IMG/VR virus record: IMGVR_UViG_3300046000_007017 | Coordinates: 1-37,972 of that record | DNA length: 37,972 bases | Origin: a virus | Strand: one strand, 5' to 3' | Shown here: piece after piece, positions 14,933 through 23,861 of the stretch | Layout: each line of letters opens with the position of its first letter | How positions within the stretch are numbered: position 1 is the stretch's first letter | Program-made: the position numbers and the translations under genes | Notes under the pieces: generated by a model | What the model saw: only the letters and a program-made list of their open reading frames with translations | Databases searched by the model: none | Told to the model about the DNA's origin: nothing

Positions 14933-15367
14933 ATGATTCTACGCACCACAGAAAAAGCCATTCAAGGGCTATTGCAAGCCGTCATGGACGACATAGCTGG
15001 AGTTCCTGGCGCAATCCCGGTGCTCCTGTCAGACGAGGCGGAAAACAAGCCGCAGATGCCATACATCGTTGTGAACTGCTCGGACGAGGAAGAAGAGATC
15101 ACGCCGAACAGCGGAATTTTCAGAGTCGATGGCGAATTGATTTTTCGGAGTCATACCAAGGAAACATCGCCGGAAGATCGGCAAGTGATCTTGGATGCGA
15201 TCAATAATTTCGCCTACGACGCAACAGCTGCAAAGCTCTCGGGAGTGGACAATTTCCACTGCCATGGCTGGCACCCAACCAGCGGGACGATGACGCCAGA
15301 AAACGAAACAAAGTCAGTTCTCTACTCCATGAAATACTTCGTTCACTGCATGGCATTGAACAACTAA
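14933..15367 (+). CDS. Probable tail terminator / minor tail protein (gpU-like position)
   Basis: 144 residues from the ATG at 14933; the frame is open upstream but only as a shadow of the previous gene, and GAGGAG precedes this ATG. Order of elements: N-terminal helix (TTEKAIQGLLQAVMDDIAG), strand with PYIVVNCSDEEEE, GELIFRSHT, helix (DRQVILDAINNFAYD) and a C-terminal strand VLYSMKYFVHCMA. This alternation fits the tail-terminator fold that caps the tail tube. It lies directly before the tube-like gene. Confidence 0.62.
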   Translation: MILRTTEKAIQGLLQAVMDDIAGVPGAIPVLLSDEAENKPQMPYIVVNCSDEEEEITPNSGIFRVDGELIFRSHTKETSPEDRQVILDAINNFAYDATAAKLSGVDNFHCHGWHPTSGTMTPENETKSVLYSMKYFVHCMALNN

Positions 15368-15393
15368 CAACACCGAACCAACCATACAAAATC

Positions 15394-15756
15394 ATGCCTG
15401 TTATCACTATTGGAACCACCGGCGTTACCTGGGGCCTTACCGCCGAAACGGGATTGCTCGTCCAGACTACGTCCGAAAAAGTCAACCGGGAAAAAAATGA
15501 AGTCCGCGATTCCCAAGGCGATTTTGCCCTTGTCGCGTATTTCAATCCATTGCGAAAAATGAGCGTTTCCGGCGTGATCGTCGGGAGCACTGGCATTGCC
15601 GCCGCCGCCCCCGGAGTCGCGCTAACGATTGCAAACATCGGCACGACGAACGGCATTACCACCGGAGGCGTCTACACCGACGACATCGACATCACCGGCG
15701 GCAACACCGCATTCAAAATGATTAGCGTTAACGCAACGCAATACAAGTTCGCTTAA
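15394..15756 (+). CDS. Probable tail tube protein
   Basis: 120 residues, rich in Gly, Thr, Val and Ile with beta-strand alternation throughout (TIGTTGVTWGLTAETGLLVQ, MSVSGVIVGSTG). It lacks helices at the start and has a central EKVNREKNEVRDSQGDF loop. Its place between the terminator-like and chaperone genes fits the major tail protein of a siphovirus; 120 residues is at the short end. The start has an AT-rich leader (CATACAAAATC) without a Shine-Dalgarno site, as for the capsid gene. Confidence 0.62.
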   Translation: MPVITIGTTGVTWGLTAETGLLVQTTSEKVNREKNEVRDSQGDFALVAYFNPLRKMSVSGVIVGSTGIAAAAPGVALTIANIGTTNGITTGGVYTDDIDITGGNTAFKMISVNATQYKFA

Positions 15757-15769
15757 CTGACTTGAAATT

Positions 15770-16174
15770 ATGAGATCAATCTTTGTTACTGACATTGCGC
15801 TCGCGTCCATTCTGGATTCGTTCGGAGTTCCAAAACGCCAGACCGACCCCATCACACGGGAGATCCGGGAGCGCGATGGCAGGACCGTCGAGTCCGGGAA
15901 ATGGTGGTTTGACGTTTCGACTGACGACGCCAACGAGAAAGCGAAATGGATTATTGAAGCGTATTCCAAGGCGCGCAACTGGGAGGAATACACGCTGGAC
16001 CTCGAGCATCCGCTTTTCTGGATGAAAGGCGTTCTCGAGAACCGCGTTGCCAACCTTCATCTTTACCACCACGGAGCAACGCCAATGAAGGTCATCGAAA
16101 AGGGCGACCGCACCGTTTACATCGGGCCGCGACTTTCGCAGGCCGACAGAGATTTACTGAAAGCGAAATTATGA
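15770..16174 (+). CDS. Conserved tail-region protein, unknown function
   Basis: 134 residues, overlapping the chaperone start (ATGA at 16171). Mixed alpha/beta, with EKAKWIIEAYSKARNWEEYTL as a long amphipathic helix and a final TVYIGPRLSQADRDLLKAKL. No catalytic motif, signal or membrane segment. From position it probably takes part in tail assembly. Confidence 0.6.
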   Translation: MRSIFVTDIALASILDSFGVPKRQTDPITREIRERDGRTVESGKWWFDVSTDDANEKAKWIIEAYSKARNWEEYTLDLEHPLFWMKGVLENRVANLHLYHHGATPMKVIEKGDRTVYIGPRLSQADRDLLKAKL

Positions 16175-16530
16175 ACAACGACACACTACACAAGACATGG
16201 GAATTTAAAGGCATCGAGATCAAGCCCCTCAGCTACGGCAGGCGGGCCAACATCCGATCGATCGCCATGATCTACCCGCCCGGGCCTACGATGTTCGCCG
16301 CCGCTATCTACGGCGCAACCTGCGACATCAAAGACCTTAACAAGGGCCTGCGCGATCCAGATTGGTTTACTGAAAAGGTCACCGCATGGATGGATGCGAT
16401 CAAGCTCACGCAGGACGATGACGAGCAACTCGGCACCGTCTTTAAAGAGATCATGGAGCACTCCGAGGCCAATAGGGCATCACCCATTTCTGACCCGTCG
16501 CTAATGCCTGACCCGCTGGGAAACGACTAG
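16171..16530 (+). CDS. Tail assembly chaperone, short form (gpG-like)
   Basis: 119 residues read in the zero frame to the TAG at 16528. It lies between tube and tape-measure genes, where lambda gpG sits, and ends in a Pro/Asp/Ser-rich stretch (SDPSLMPDPLGND). Helices WFTEKVTAWMDAIKL and QLGTVFKEIMEH suit a chaperone that coats the tape measure before tube polymerisation. A slippery heptamer six bases before the stop codon lets some ribosomes continue as the long form. Confidence 0.78.
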   Translation: MNNDTLHKTWEFKGIEIKPLSYGRRANIRSIAMIYPPGPTMFAAAIYGATCDIKDLNKGLRDPDWFTEKVTAWMDAIKLTQDDDEQLGTVFKEIMEHSEANRASPISDPSLMPDPLGND

Positions 16531-16721
16531 AGCCGCCAGACGAAGCGGCATACATCGCACTGATCGCAAGATACACAGGATGGACCGAGCAATTCATACT
16601 TTGGGAACTACCGATGGCGCGGGGCAATGCCTATTGCCATGCGTTCATGCGTATGCAAAACATCTCGACCGAATCACCGCCAGACAACACCGAACTCTTC
16701 AAACAAATTGATGCGCTTTGA
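16171..16721 (+). CDS. Tail assembly chaperone, long form by programmed -1 frameshift (gpGT-like)
   Basis: Codons 16171-16524 followed by -1 frame codons 16524-16718 give a 183-residue fusion ending at TGA 16719-16721. The added 65 residues begin RLEPPDEAAYIALIARYTGW and include FILWELPMARGNAYCHAFM, the pattern typical of the T half of gpG-T chaperones. The slip site G GGA AAC at 16518-16524 is in the exact phase needed. In lambda a few percent of ribosomes shift and the G:GT ratio matters for tail assembly; the same use is inferred here. Confidence 0.85.
16518..16524 (+). promoter_or_regulatory. -1 ribosomal frameshift site GGGAAAC
   Basis: Fits the X XXY YYZ rule, read as G GGA AAC in the zero frame, and differs from the lambda site GGGAAAG by one base. 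The zero-frame stop TAG is two codons downstream, and the -1 frame is open for 65 codons with a chaperone-like translation. Confidence 0.87.
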
Positions 16722-17157
16722 TATGTCAGGAATGAGCCAGGCGTTTGACAAGATGGGCGAGAACGCATCGAAACAAGGCAAGACCTTGGCCGAGGTGCTC
16801 GCCGCTGGCTTCCTGAAGGACATCAAGGAGCAGGCGCAGATGGTCGCGCCAACACCGCAGGAGATAACCACGACCGCAAGGCAACTTGGCTGGAGGATTA
16901 AGCGCAAACCCGGAATGACACCTGCGAAAGAACTTGCTCGCCGGATCCGCGCCATTGGCACCTTTGCCCGTGGCTGGAAAATCTTGCGAACGGAGAGCAA
17001 GAATCTGAAGGTCATCATCTATCTGATCGACACCGCGTCGCAATCCGGCAAGGTTGATTCGGAAAAGAAGGTTTCCGAAAAGGCCGCGAAAATCACCGGC
17101 ACGAAATTCAAAACCAAACTCGGCGCAATGGCCGATAGAATCATGAGGGCATTTTAA
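16711..17157 (+). CDS. Tail completion-like protein
   Basis: About 148 residues from the ATG at 16711, which overlaps the stop of the long chaperone form; an ATG at 16723 is an alternative. The frame is open further upstream, but that part overlaps the T domain. The protein is basic and helical at the start (FDKMGENASKQGKTLAEVLAAGFLKDIKEQA), followed by KRKPGMTPAKELARRIRAIGT. It looks like HK97 gp10-type or related minor tail proteins in size and charge, though its place after the chaperone is unusual. Function is inferred from position. Confidence 0.6.
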   Translation: MRFDMSGMSQAFDKMGENASKQGKTLAEVLAAGFLKDIKEQAQMVAPTPQEITTTARQLGWRIKRKPGMTPAKELARRIRAIGTFARGWKILRTESKNLKVIIYLIDTASQSGKVDSEKKVSEKAAKITGTKFKTKLGAMADRIMRAF

Positions 17158-17159
17158 AC

Positions 17160-18605
17160 ATGGCGACCAAGGCAACTGGCTATCTGGAACTCGACATCAA
17201 GGGTTTTGACTCGGCGATCAAAACGGCGAAGAATCTAATGGTTGGATTTGCCGCCGCATTCGGCGCGTTCAAACTCGGCAGCTTTTTAGCGGATGGCGTA
17301 AAAGACGCTATCAATTTCGGCAAGGAGATGCAGAGCGCTGGCCGCGCAATGGGAGGATTTGACCCCGGCAAGCTATTGCTGGCGCAGAAGGCGCTGGAGA
17401 AGGTCGGCATGGGAGCGGAGGAGGCACGCGGCCACATTGGCGACTTCATCAAAGAGGGCCGGAACATTTCCGAAATCTTTGGTGGAGCGGACAACTACGC
17501 AAAAGCGTTGCAATCTGCCGCTAAGGATTATGGGGCGCAAGCCGACGTTCTGACTCGATCCGGCAAAGCGTTGCAAACTGTCTTTAATACGATGGAGGCC
17601 ATCAGCTCAAAGGTGCGCACGTTCTTCCTCGTGATGACCGAGCAATTTGTTGGGCCGTTGCAAGTGGCGCTGGACCTCCTAAACTCAATCAATCTGGCAG
17701 GCGTTGGAGCTGACTTTGGAAAAGCTATTGGAAACGCGGCAACCGTTCTTTTCGGCTTATTAAAAAATGGAGACGCAATAAATACTTTTGGCCTAGCGCT
17801 AAAAGTTGCGTTTCAAGAAGGCGTCAACTATCTTGTCGGAGCGCTCAATTATGCAGGAACCGTTTTAGGACCGCTTATCTTAGATGGATTTTCTGTCGCA
17901 ATAGGATTTTTGAGCAAAGGTATCAAAATTATCTTATCCAAAGAAACACTTATTGATATGTTTCTTTCAGCTGCTGCTGCGTTCTCCGCAAGTATACTAA
18001 ATGGATTAAATGGTATTTTCAAAGGGATAATTGCAGGAGCGGTTTTTGCTTTACAGACCGCATTTGAAAACATACCAGGACTTGATATTTTTTTAAAAGG
18101 CGAACACATGACTTTTAAATATCTTTACGAGGGATCGCCTGATATAATTCCTAAAACATTTATCGATTCAATTTCCAACGCATCTAAAGAATTAAACAAA
18201 GGAATCGGAGAAAGATTGGCAGATGGCGTTTTTGCGGAAAACAAAGACAAGAAATTTCAAAAGGGAAATGTTTTTGATACTGATGAAGACACAAAAAGGC
18301 TAAAAGAATTGTTTGAGGAAGCAAAGAAAACAGGAGAAGGACTAAACAAAAACGCTCAAACAAATAACAAAAACGCAGCACCTGAAGGAGTTCTCACCAA
18401 CTTCACAGGTTCATCCTCAAGAGTTATTGCTGACAGCCTTGCGAAGATTGGCGGCGGCGGTAATTTCCTGCGCGTCGGCATGTCGCTGCAAGAGCAGCAA
18501 GCTCTGCAAAATTTGTTAGCAAACAAGCAAACGGCAGAATCAACAACCGCACTGCTTACCGTGGTAAAAGAAACCAAAGCCAAACCAGTTCTAATTGGAC
18601 AATAA
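17160..18605 (+). CDS. Tape measure protein
   Basis: 481 residues. The N-terminus (ATGYLELDIKGFDSAIKTAK) is the usual start of tape measure proteins, followed by hydrophobic segments (MVGFAAAFGAFKLGSFLA; further ones between about 165 and 310) that could form membrane helices when DNA enters the host. It fixes tail length: at about 1.5 angstrom per residue a tail near 70 nm is expected. It is the longest gene of the tail module. The DNA is noticeably AT-rich from about 17700 to 18400 compared with both ends, suggesting exchange of the central part. Confidence 0.83.
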   Translation: MATKATGYLELDIKGFDSAIKTAKNLMVGFAAAFGAFKLGSFLADGVKDAINFGKEMQSAGRAMGGFDPGKLLLAQKALEKVGMGAEEARGHIGDFIKEGRNISEIFGGADNYAKALQSAAKDYGAQADVLTRSGKALQTVFNTMEAISSKVRTFFLVMTEQFVGPLQVALDLLNSINLAGVGADFGKAIGNAATVLFGLLKNGDAINTFGLALKVAFQEGVNYLVGALNYAGTVLGPLILDGFSVAIGFLSKGIKIILSKETLIDMFLSAAAAFSASILNGLNGIFKGIIAGAVFALQTAFENIPGLDIFLKGEHMTFKYLYEGSPDIIPKTFIDSISNASKELNKGIGERLADGVFAENKDKKFQKGNVFDTDEDTKRLKELFEEAKKTGEGLNKNAQTNNKNAAPEGVLTNFTGSSSRVIADSLAKIGGGGNFLRVGMSLQEQQALQNLLANKQTAESTTALLTVVKETKAKPVLIGQ

Positions 18606-18606
18606 T

Positions 18607-19425
18607 ATGGACGCAAGCATCAGAATCGGAAATTTGACCGGGGCAATCTACCAAGCCGCTCGACCAGTCCGCATGAGTCCAGACGGAAGCGGAGACGCCA
18701 CGTTGACCTACAAATGCGCCTCGGAGTCATCGGTTATAACTTTGCCAGCGTATCTCACGCCGCATCCGTTCATTCCGCAGTTGCTTTGCTATGAGGCATC
18801 ATTAGACCGTGAGAACGGCGGCGTCTATGTCATCATCGCGACATTCAAAGGAGTTCTTGCGCCAAACCCCGGAGCGCTTGCGCAATATGATTTTTCGCGC
18901 ACCACATCGGAAGCACCTATTGAAACGCATCCGCTTTTTTCTTTTCCATTCGACAATCCGCCGATCACTCCGCAAGACATCGCTCTGATCGAAAAGACCT
19001 TGGCGAATAGTCATCCTCAGTTGCCAGTAGTTGGCGGAAAACAACCATCCGATATCGCCAAACTTCTCTTTGCAAAAAAACGCCGGGGAATCGATTCGTA
19101 TCTAAAAATCGGATCGGTCTTCAAGAAGACGTATATCAGTGAAACGATTCCGACCACGGCGCTCATGTCGAAGGTCGGGCAAATCGTAAGCGCTCCCAGC
19201 CCTGCGCCTAACCCACCATCAGGTCAGGACTATCTTCTGTCAGGAGTCTCATGGAATAAGCAAGCCGGAGTGGTCCGCATCACCGAGGAATACATGCTGT
19301 CGGGAATCGGCGGATGGGATCCTGACCTTTACGACGCCGACGGAAAAGCATCCGTTGATGGCCTAACGACAGGCGGATTGGATACCGGCGGATTGACCGG
19401 CGTGAACTTCGGACCCCTAGTATAA
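18607..19425 (+). CDS. Tail tip protein (distal tail position), unknown family
   Basis: 272 residues from the ATG at 18607; an upstream in-frame TTG at 18595 lies inside the tape measure gene. Beta-rich with a Pro-rich segment (SAPSPAPNPPSGQD) before a repeated C-terminal Gly stretch (TTGGLDTGGLTGVNFG). It contains EEYMLSGIGGWDPDLYD, a strand-turn pattern common in tail proteins. Position straight after the tape measure is that of the distal tail protein of siphoviruses, but length and sequence give no firm match. Confidence 0.6.
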   Translation: MDASIRIGNLTGAIYQAARPVRMSPDGSGDATLTYKCASESSVITLPAYLTPHPFIPQLLCYEASLDRENGGVYVIIATFKGVLAPNPGALAQYDFSRTTSEAPIETHPLFSFPFDNPPITPQDIALIEKTLANSHPQLPVVGGKQPSDIAKLLFAKKRRGIDSYLKIGSVFKKTYISETIPTTALMSKVGQIVSAPSPAPNPPSGQDYLLSGVSWNKQAGVVRITEEYMLSGIGGWDPDLYDADGKASVDGLTTGGLDTGGLTGVNFGPLV

Positions 19426-20216
19426 TGAAGCTGCCCAAATTTGAATCGTTCCAGCCAGTCGAGACGCAGCTTGCCGCGTCACGCATGAATCAGATTTGCA
19501 CCGAGATCGCGGCGAATGAAGTGAAACAGGGTTTCGGAATCCGGGTCACTCGCAATCCCGGCGGCACGACAGTTGCGCTCAAATCGAGGCGCGATCCCGT
19601 CCCGCAGCCGCCGCCGTTTTTCCCCTACCTGCAAATTAACGGAACCGCCGCTAATCCAACCTACCAAGTAAGCGTTGAGCGCGGGACCGTCATCGGCCTT
19701 GTCCCGTCGCCTGGAGCAAGCCCGGAAAATCGGGACTATTGGGAAATCGCAAACATGATCGATGCCGACGGAATCCCAACGCTGTTCGACATCACAGTCG
19801 GCCAGGCGCTCTATTGCGTCGTGTCGATGACGACCACTGGGGCCATCGCATCGGCCGCGCCACCGTTCCTTGGCGTCTATGCTGAGGGAGCACCTCCGAG
19901 CGGCACCTTCGGCTCGCAGGACACCGTTTATTCGTTCAAGCTCTGCACGCTGGAGTCCGCGACTGTCGGAGGATTCGAGACGGTCCAGCTCATGCGCTAC
20001 TGGGCCGGGAATAACATCGACCTTTGCGGGAGGAATCTGGACCATCGCATTTTTAAGGTGCATATTGTGGAAGGTATATTTTATGAAGCCGGAAGCGACT
20101 ATCTGTGCTATCGTTTCGGGGATTACATCGGGAAATTTTCCAGCACCGCAACCCGCCCGCCCCACATCGGAACGCTCGACACCATAAGCTCGACTTATAT
20201 CACAAACTTCACATGA
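19425..20216 (+). CDS. Tail structural protein, unknown
   Basis: 263 residues; the start overlaps the previous stop by one base (TAATG at 19423). After a short helical N-terminus (AASRMNQICTEIAANEVKQG), the rest is beta-rich with Pro/Gly turns and eight Cys-poor strands, ending in STYITNFT. No enzymatic motif. It lies within the tail-tip gene run, so a baseplate or fibre-base role is likely. Confidence 0.58.
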   Translation: MKLPKFESFQPVETQLAASRMNQICTEIAANEVKQGFGIRVTRNPGGTTVALKSRRDPVPQPPPFFPYLQINGTAANPTYQVSVERGTVIGLVPSPGASPENRDYWEIANMIDADGIPTLFDITVGQALYCVVSMTTTGAIASAAPPFLGVYAEGAPPSGTFGSQDTVYSFKLCTLESATVGGFETVQLMRYWAGNNIDLCGRNLDHRIFKVHIVEGIFYEAGSDYLCYRFGDYIGKFSSTATRPPHIGTLDTISSTYITNFT

Positions 20217-20851
20217 TGAAAACCACGCTTAGAGCATGCTTGCACGGACTGGGGAGCAAACTGATCTTCATGTCGCGCTCCCTCGTGCTCGATGACGGCC
20301 CGGCGATTGACTGGGCAGTCGGGCCGGAATGCCCCTACGGACATCGGGAGGTTTTCCCGGATGGCGTGCCGGGAATGACGATCACGGATTCGCCCGTTAG
20401 CAACCGCATCGGCTACCTGTGGAAACCGCCCGTTGACGAGTCGAAACTTGGAGACGCCTATCGGAAATTATTTGCCGCAATGAATTTGCCGGACCCTATG
20501 CAATGTGAGCTTGGCGTCATGTTTCGGGGTCACTTTTGGGACGGACAAACTCTGGATGAATTCGCCCCTGCCATAGCGCAGGCCGTCAACGAGACGACAG
20601 GGCCAATTGCCACCGTCTGCGACTCCCAGCGTGCCTCGGTCATCGAGTCCATCGGCACGCGCGCCATCGCGCAGGAATCCGCCGAGATGGCCCACGACAC
20701 CGACCGGCATGTTTCCAGCGTCAGGGATTACCTGGCGGAGTGGTGGCGCTTGCTGAATTGCCGCCGGATCGTCACCAACTGCCCAAAATCCTCGATCATT
20801 CACGCTCACAAATTTCTTAACCCACCATCACCATGCTCTATTACGACCTGA
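20213..20851 (+). CDS. Hypothetical tail-region protein
   Basis: 212 residues from the first of two adjacent ATGs (20213, 20216), overlapping the previous stop as ATGATG. N-terminal half beta-rich with Trp and Pro (ECPYGHREVFPDG), then a helical half with AHDTDRHVSSVRDYLAEWW. No recognised domain. The last 19 bases overlap the start of the next gene. Confidence 0.58.
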   Translation: MMKTTLRACLHGLGSKLIFMSRSLVLDDGPAIDWAVGPECPYGHREVFPDGVPGMTITDSPVSNRIGYLWKPPVDESKLGDAYRKLFAAMNLPDPMQCELGVMFRGHFWDGQTLDEFAPAIAQAVNETTGPIATVCDSQRASVIESIGTRAIAQESAEMAHDTDRHVSSVRDYLAEWWRLLNCRRIVTNCPKSSIIHAHKFLNPPSPCSITT

Positions 20852-21249
20852 ACATCGAAAGCTGGGTGCGGAAGCCCGGATCCACATCTCCCCCGCAAAT
20901 GACCCCGGTTCTTACCATCGGCGGATTCTTTGAAACTGCCGTTCAATTCTGCCGAGGGGCCGACGTTGAATCGACCGGCGCATCGTCATTTTTCGCCGGG
21001 ATCAAGATCTATGGCGACTATTCCGGCAGCTATGTGGACACCGACAACGCACCGACAACCGGCGGCGACGGTTCCACCGTGTTTTCTATGGACTTGACGA
21101 CCTCGGATGCAAAAGCCTATTTTACCGCGAACCCAACAGCCGACACCGTGAACGCTGCGTTCCAGATCGCTTACACCGTCGATACCATCGAGCGCCGCAC
21201 CACCCCTCTGCCGATCGTCCTTCAAAACGACTACCTTCAAAACCAATGA
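20833..21249 (+). CDS. Hypothetical structural protein
   Basis: 138 residues. Beta-rich with YYDLNIESWVRKPG at the start and IKIYGDYSGSYVDTDNAP in the middle, like small domains that attach tail fibres. Together with the next gene it forms a pair of short beta proteins ahead of the fibre. No motif for enzymatic activity. Confidence 0.58.
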   Translation: MLYYDLNIESWVRKPGSTSPPQMTPVLTIGGFFETAVQFCRGADVESTGASSFFAGIKIYGDYSGSYVDTDNAPTTGGDGSTVFSMDLTTSDAKAYFTANPTADTVNAAFQIAYTVDTIERRTTPLPIVLQNDYLQNQ

Positions 21250-21581
21250 CCGCCGAACCGCAAGGAACTTTTAATTTCCCGGACCAAGTAAGGGGCGCGA
21301 CATTGCCTGCGCGCTCGTTCCTCTTTTATGCTGGCCAGACTCCACCGGCCAATTTGACAGCCGTGGTCTTGCGATTTTACAAGGACGGGGCTGTCACACT
21401 CACGCCGACGATGACGATCACCAGCGCGTCAACTTTCGCGTTTAACATGAATTTGGTCGCTGGCGCATCGATGACGCTGGAAGAGGGAGTTCATGATTTC
21501 GACATCAAAACCACCGACGCGGCAGGAACAATCGAGTTCTTTGTTCGTGGAACCATTAACATCCTTCCAAGCGCACCATGA
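21246..21581 (+). CDS. Small Ig-like/baseplate-type structural protein
   Basis: 111 residues, ATGA overlap on both sides. Strand pattern with FYAGQTPPANLTAVVLRFYKDG followed by TLEEGVHDFDIKTTDAAGTIEFFVRGTINI is reminiscent of the N-terminal attachment domain of upper-baseplate proteins (BppU-like). It ends just before the fibre gene and may link the fibre to the tail tip. Assignment is tentative. Confidence 0.55.
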   Translation: MTAEPQGTFNFPDQVRGATLPARSFLFYAGQTPPANLTAVVLRFYKDGAVTLTPTMTITSASTFAFNMNLVAGASMTLEEGVHDFDIKTTDAAGTIEFFVRGTINILPSAP

Positions 21582-23398
21582 GCACGCTCGTCAAAATCAC
21601 AGTTAACCAAACCACCGATCTTGTTTCTGTTAAAGTTTTTCAAGCGGAGAACGGCGCAACTGGCGCAACCGGCGCAACCGGAGACCAAGGCGACCGCGCT
21701 GGACTAAAATACACTTTCAGCAGCAACACAAATCCCGGTGCGCCAAGTCCAGGATATCTAAAATTTAATAGCGCAACTTTAAGCGCCGTCACCCAAATTG
21801 CCATTCGTGACACGGATTTCGACGGCACCGATACCACCGCATTGCTGGCTTTGATTGACGACTCGACCTCGACGACAAAAGCCCGTGTTCTCATCCGTAG
21901 CAACTCAAACTCTGACGCCAGCAATTTCAACTTTCTGGTCACCAGCGTCACCGATGAGGGAAACCATTTCCACATAAATGGCACCTACGTTTCAGGCTCT
22001 GCATTTACAAACAACGAGGTTGTTACTTTTGATTTTTACATGACCGGCGACTTGGGAGCAACTGGCCCAGCGCCATCCGGCACCGGATTTGTGAAGGTTG
22101 TCTCTGGAGTATTGCAAACTCCATCCGCCAGCATCGCGCAGTCTGTTGTGACAAACCTCACTAGTGACCTCGCGCTGAAAACTAACGCTCAAACTCCGGT
22201 GCTCGCCTCAGCAGCAAGTGGAGCTTACTTAGGTATAACATCAAGTGACCCTCTTAGCGGAGTCCACCTTATTGAAGATAACTTCGCCTCAGTCACAAGT
22301 CAATTTGTTTACCGACCACTTGGAGTGACTGAAGTTATCTATGACACTGGATACAATATCGGTTCCATCTTTTTCTGGTTTGCTGGACTTCCAGACTGCA
22401 ATATAATAACGATAAATAATGGAACAGGTTGGAACACGTTAAATCTTTTTGACGCGGAGAACATAACTTATTTAGATTTTAACGGTTCCGGTTTTGTAGG
22501 GGCATTTTCTGTGCCCTCAGGATTGTCGAGTTTATACAGCCTTAATTTTGAGAATAACGGAGATCTAGCTGGACTGAACTTTACTGCTGGAGCACATCCC
22601 GAGTTATCTATACTTTCCTTATCCGGTTGCGGCGGATTCAACACTGTGGCTGTAGATGCTACACTTTCCAGCTTAGAGTTAGCCAATACCAGCACGATGG
22701 TTGGTGCAACGTATACAGGAATGGGTCAAGGTACTACAATGACCTACACTGATTACCTTTCCACTAACGTCAATGTAAGGTTCACTCGCACTACCGCTAA
22801 TCTTGCACAGTTAGTGGTGCAACCAACCCTTACGTTGTCATACCTTTCGCCAACTGATGGACCTGTTGGACTAACGGTAGCGGGGAACACTTCCACTGGA
22901 GCAATCACAGCAAAGACTGTCACTCCTTTTGCAATTGCTGCATCTGCTATTTCTTGGTCTGTGTATGCGTATCAAACGAAAACTCTTTCACTAGCATCCT
23001 ACACGTTCACACAAAGTGGTGCTGCGAACGGCAGAAGTTTGAAACTTTACCTCACTCAAACCTACGTTGGAGCGTTGTCCGTGACTTGGTTCCCAACTAT
23101 TACTTGGTCTGGTGGAATCCAACCAACGTATACCAATGGGACGACCACCATTGTAACTCTTGTGGCTACTGGAACTAACACCTTTACCGGTTCGTTTACT
23201 ACGGCTGGAACAGTGATTGCAGCAACTACCGGAATCGAACTGATTACTGCAATCAATGCCAACACCAACGCTTCAACACTGGTTACTGCTTCCAGTGCAG
23301 GCACCAACACTGGAGCGGTAGGTCAACTATCTCTTACTAACCTAGGAAGCATTACAATCTCCAAGCTCGTCGCTCGGGGATGGACAATTAACCTATAA
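21578..23398 (+). CDS. Tail fibre / receptor-binding protein with collagen-like stretch
   Basis: 606 residues. Residues 1-22 are an attachment strand region. Residues 26-38 are Gly-X-X triplets (GATGATGATGDQG), a short collagen-like trimerisation rod. A second triplet piece (GDLGATGPAPSG) occurs near 156-167. Residues about 285-370 show a leucine-rich, repeat-like spacing of Leu/Asn/Phe strands (YLDFNGSGF, SLYSLNFENNGD, LSILSLSGCGG), suggesting a solenoid. The C-terminal half is Thr/Ser/Ala-rich beta structure, as in receptor-binding tips. Base composition shifts to AT-rich from about 22200. No chaperone-domain or lyase motif seen. Confidence 0.8.
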   Translation: MSTLVKITVNQTTDLVSVKVFQAENGATGATGATGDQGDRAGLKYTFSSNTNPGAPSPGYLKFNSATLSAVTQIAIRDTDFDGTDTTALLALIDDSTSTTKARVLIRSNSNSDASNFNFLVTSVTDEGNHFHINGTYVSGSAFTNNEVVTFDFYMTGDLGATGPAPSGTGFVKVVSGVLQTPSASIAQSVVTNLTSDLALKTNAQTPVLASAASGAYLGITSSDPLSGVHLIEDNFASVTSQFVYRPLGVTEVIYDTGYNIGSIFFWFAGLPDCNIITINNGTGWNTLNLFDAENITYLDFNGSGFVGAFSVPSGLSSLYSLNFENNGDLAGLNFTAGAHPELSILSLSGCGGFNTVAVDATLSSLELANTSTMVGATYTGMGQGTTMTYTDYLSTNVNVRFTRTTANLAQLVVQPTLTLSYLSPTDGPVGLTVAGNTSTGAITAKTVTPFAIAASAISWSVYAYQTKTLSLASYTFTQSGAANGRSLKLYLTQTYVGALSVTWFPTITWSGGIQPTYTNGTTTIVTLVATGTNTFTGSFTTAGTVIAATTGIELITAINANTNASTLVTASSAGTNTGAVGQLSLTNLGSITISKLVARGWTINL

Positions 23399-23414
23399 GA
23401 CTCATAACAAAATC

Positions 23415-23861
23415 ATGAAGCTACTTGCACTACGCGCTACTAAGAACTCTGCCACTCATACAAAAGATGGTGACTTTTTCCGGATTGTTAATACAGAAAC
23501 AACCACTGTTTTCACCGAAACCCTGCCGACCGAGGCAGAATCCGTGGAAGCGTTTTCAAACGAGTTAGGTCTTACTCCTTACACTCCTGTCCCGCGTGAA
23601 GTTCAGCCTAGACCTGTGCCACTGGTCATAGCTAACTGGAGAGCGAAAGCAGTGCTGTCCATTGCAGGGATCCTTCCTGCTGTAGAAACAGCCCTCGATG
23701 CACTCACCGAACCCGCTAGAACTGTGGCACTCGCAGCTTGGAATGGTAGTGCTCAGGTTCATCGTAACGGTCCTACTGTTACTGCCGCGATTGCCGCTCT
23801 TGGTCTAACTGATAAAGCAGTCGATGACTTGTTCATTGCTGCTGCTGCTTTGAAAGTCTGA
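23415..23861 (+). CDS. Conserved small phage protein downstream of the fibre
   Basis: 148 residues. The C-terminal half (ANWRAKAVLSIAGILPAVETAL ... LGLTDKAVDDLFIAAAAL) matches a pattern I know from many phages: a helical protein after the tail fibre gene, with a Leu-Thr-Asp-x-x-(V/I)-Asp-x-x-Phe ending. Its function is unknown; tail-fibre assembly help is the usual suggestion. The start lacks a Shine-Dalgarno site (leader AACAAAATC). Confidence 0.65.
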   Translation: MKLLALRATKNSATHTKDGDFFRIVNTETTTVFTETLPTEAESVEAFSNELGLTPYTPVPREVQPRPVPLVIANWRAKAVLSIAGILPAVETALDALTEPARTVALAAWNGSAQVHRNGPTVTAAIAALGLTDKAVDDLFIAAAALKV

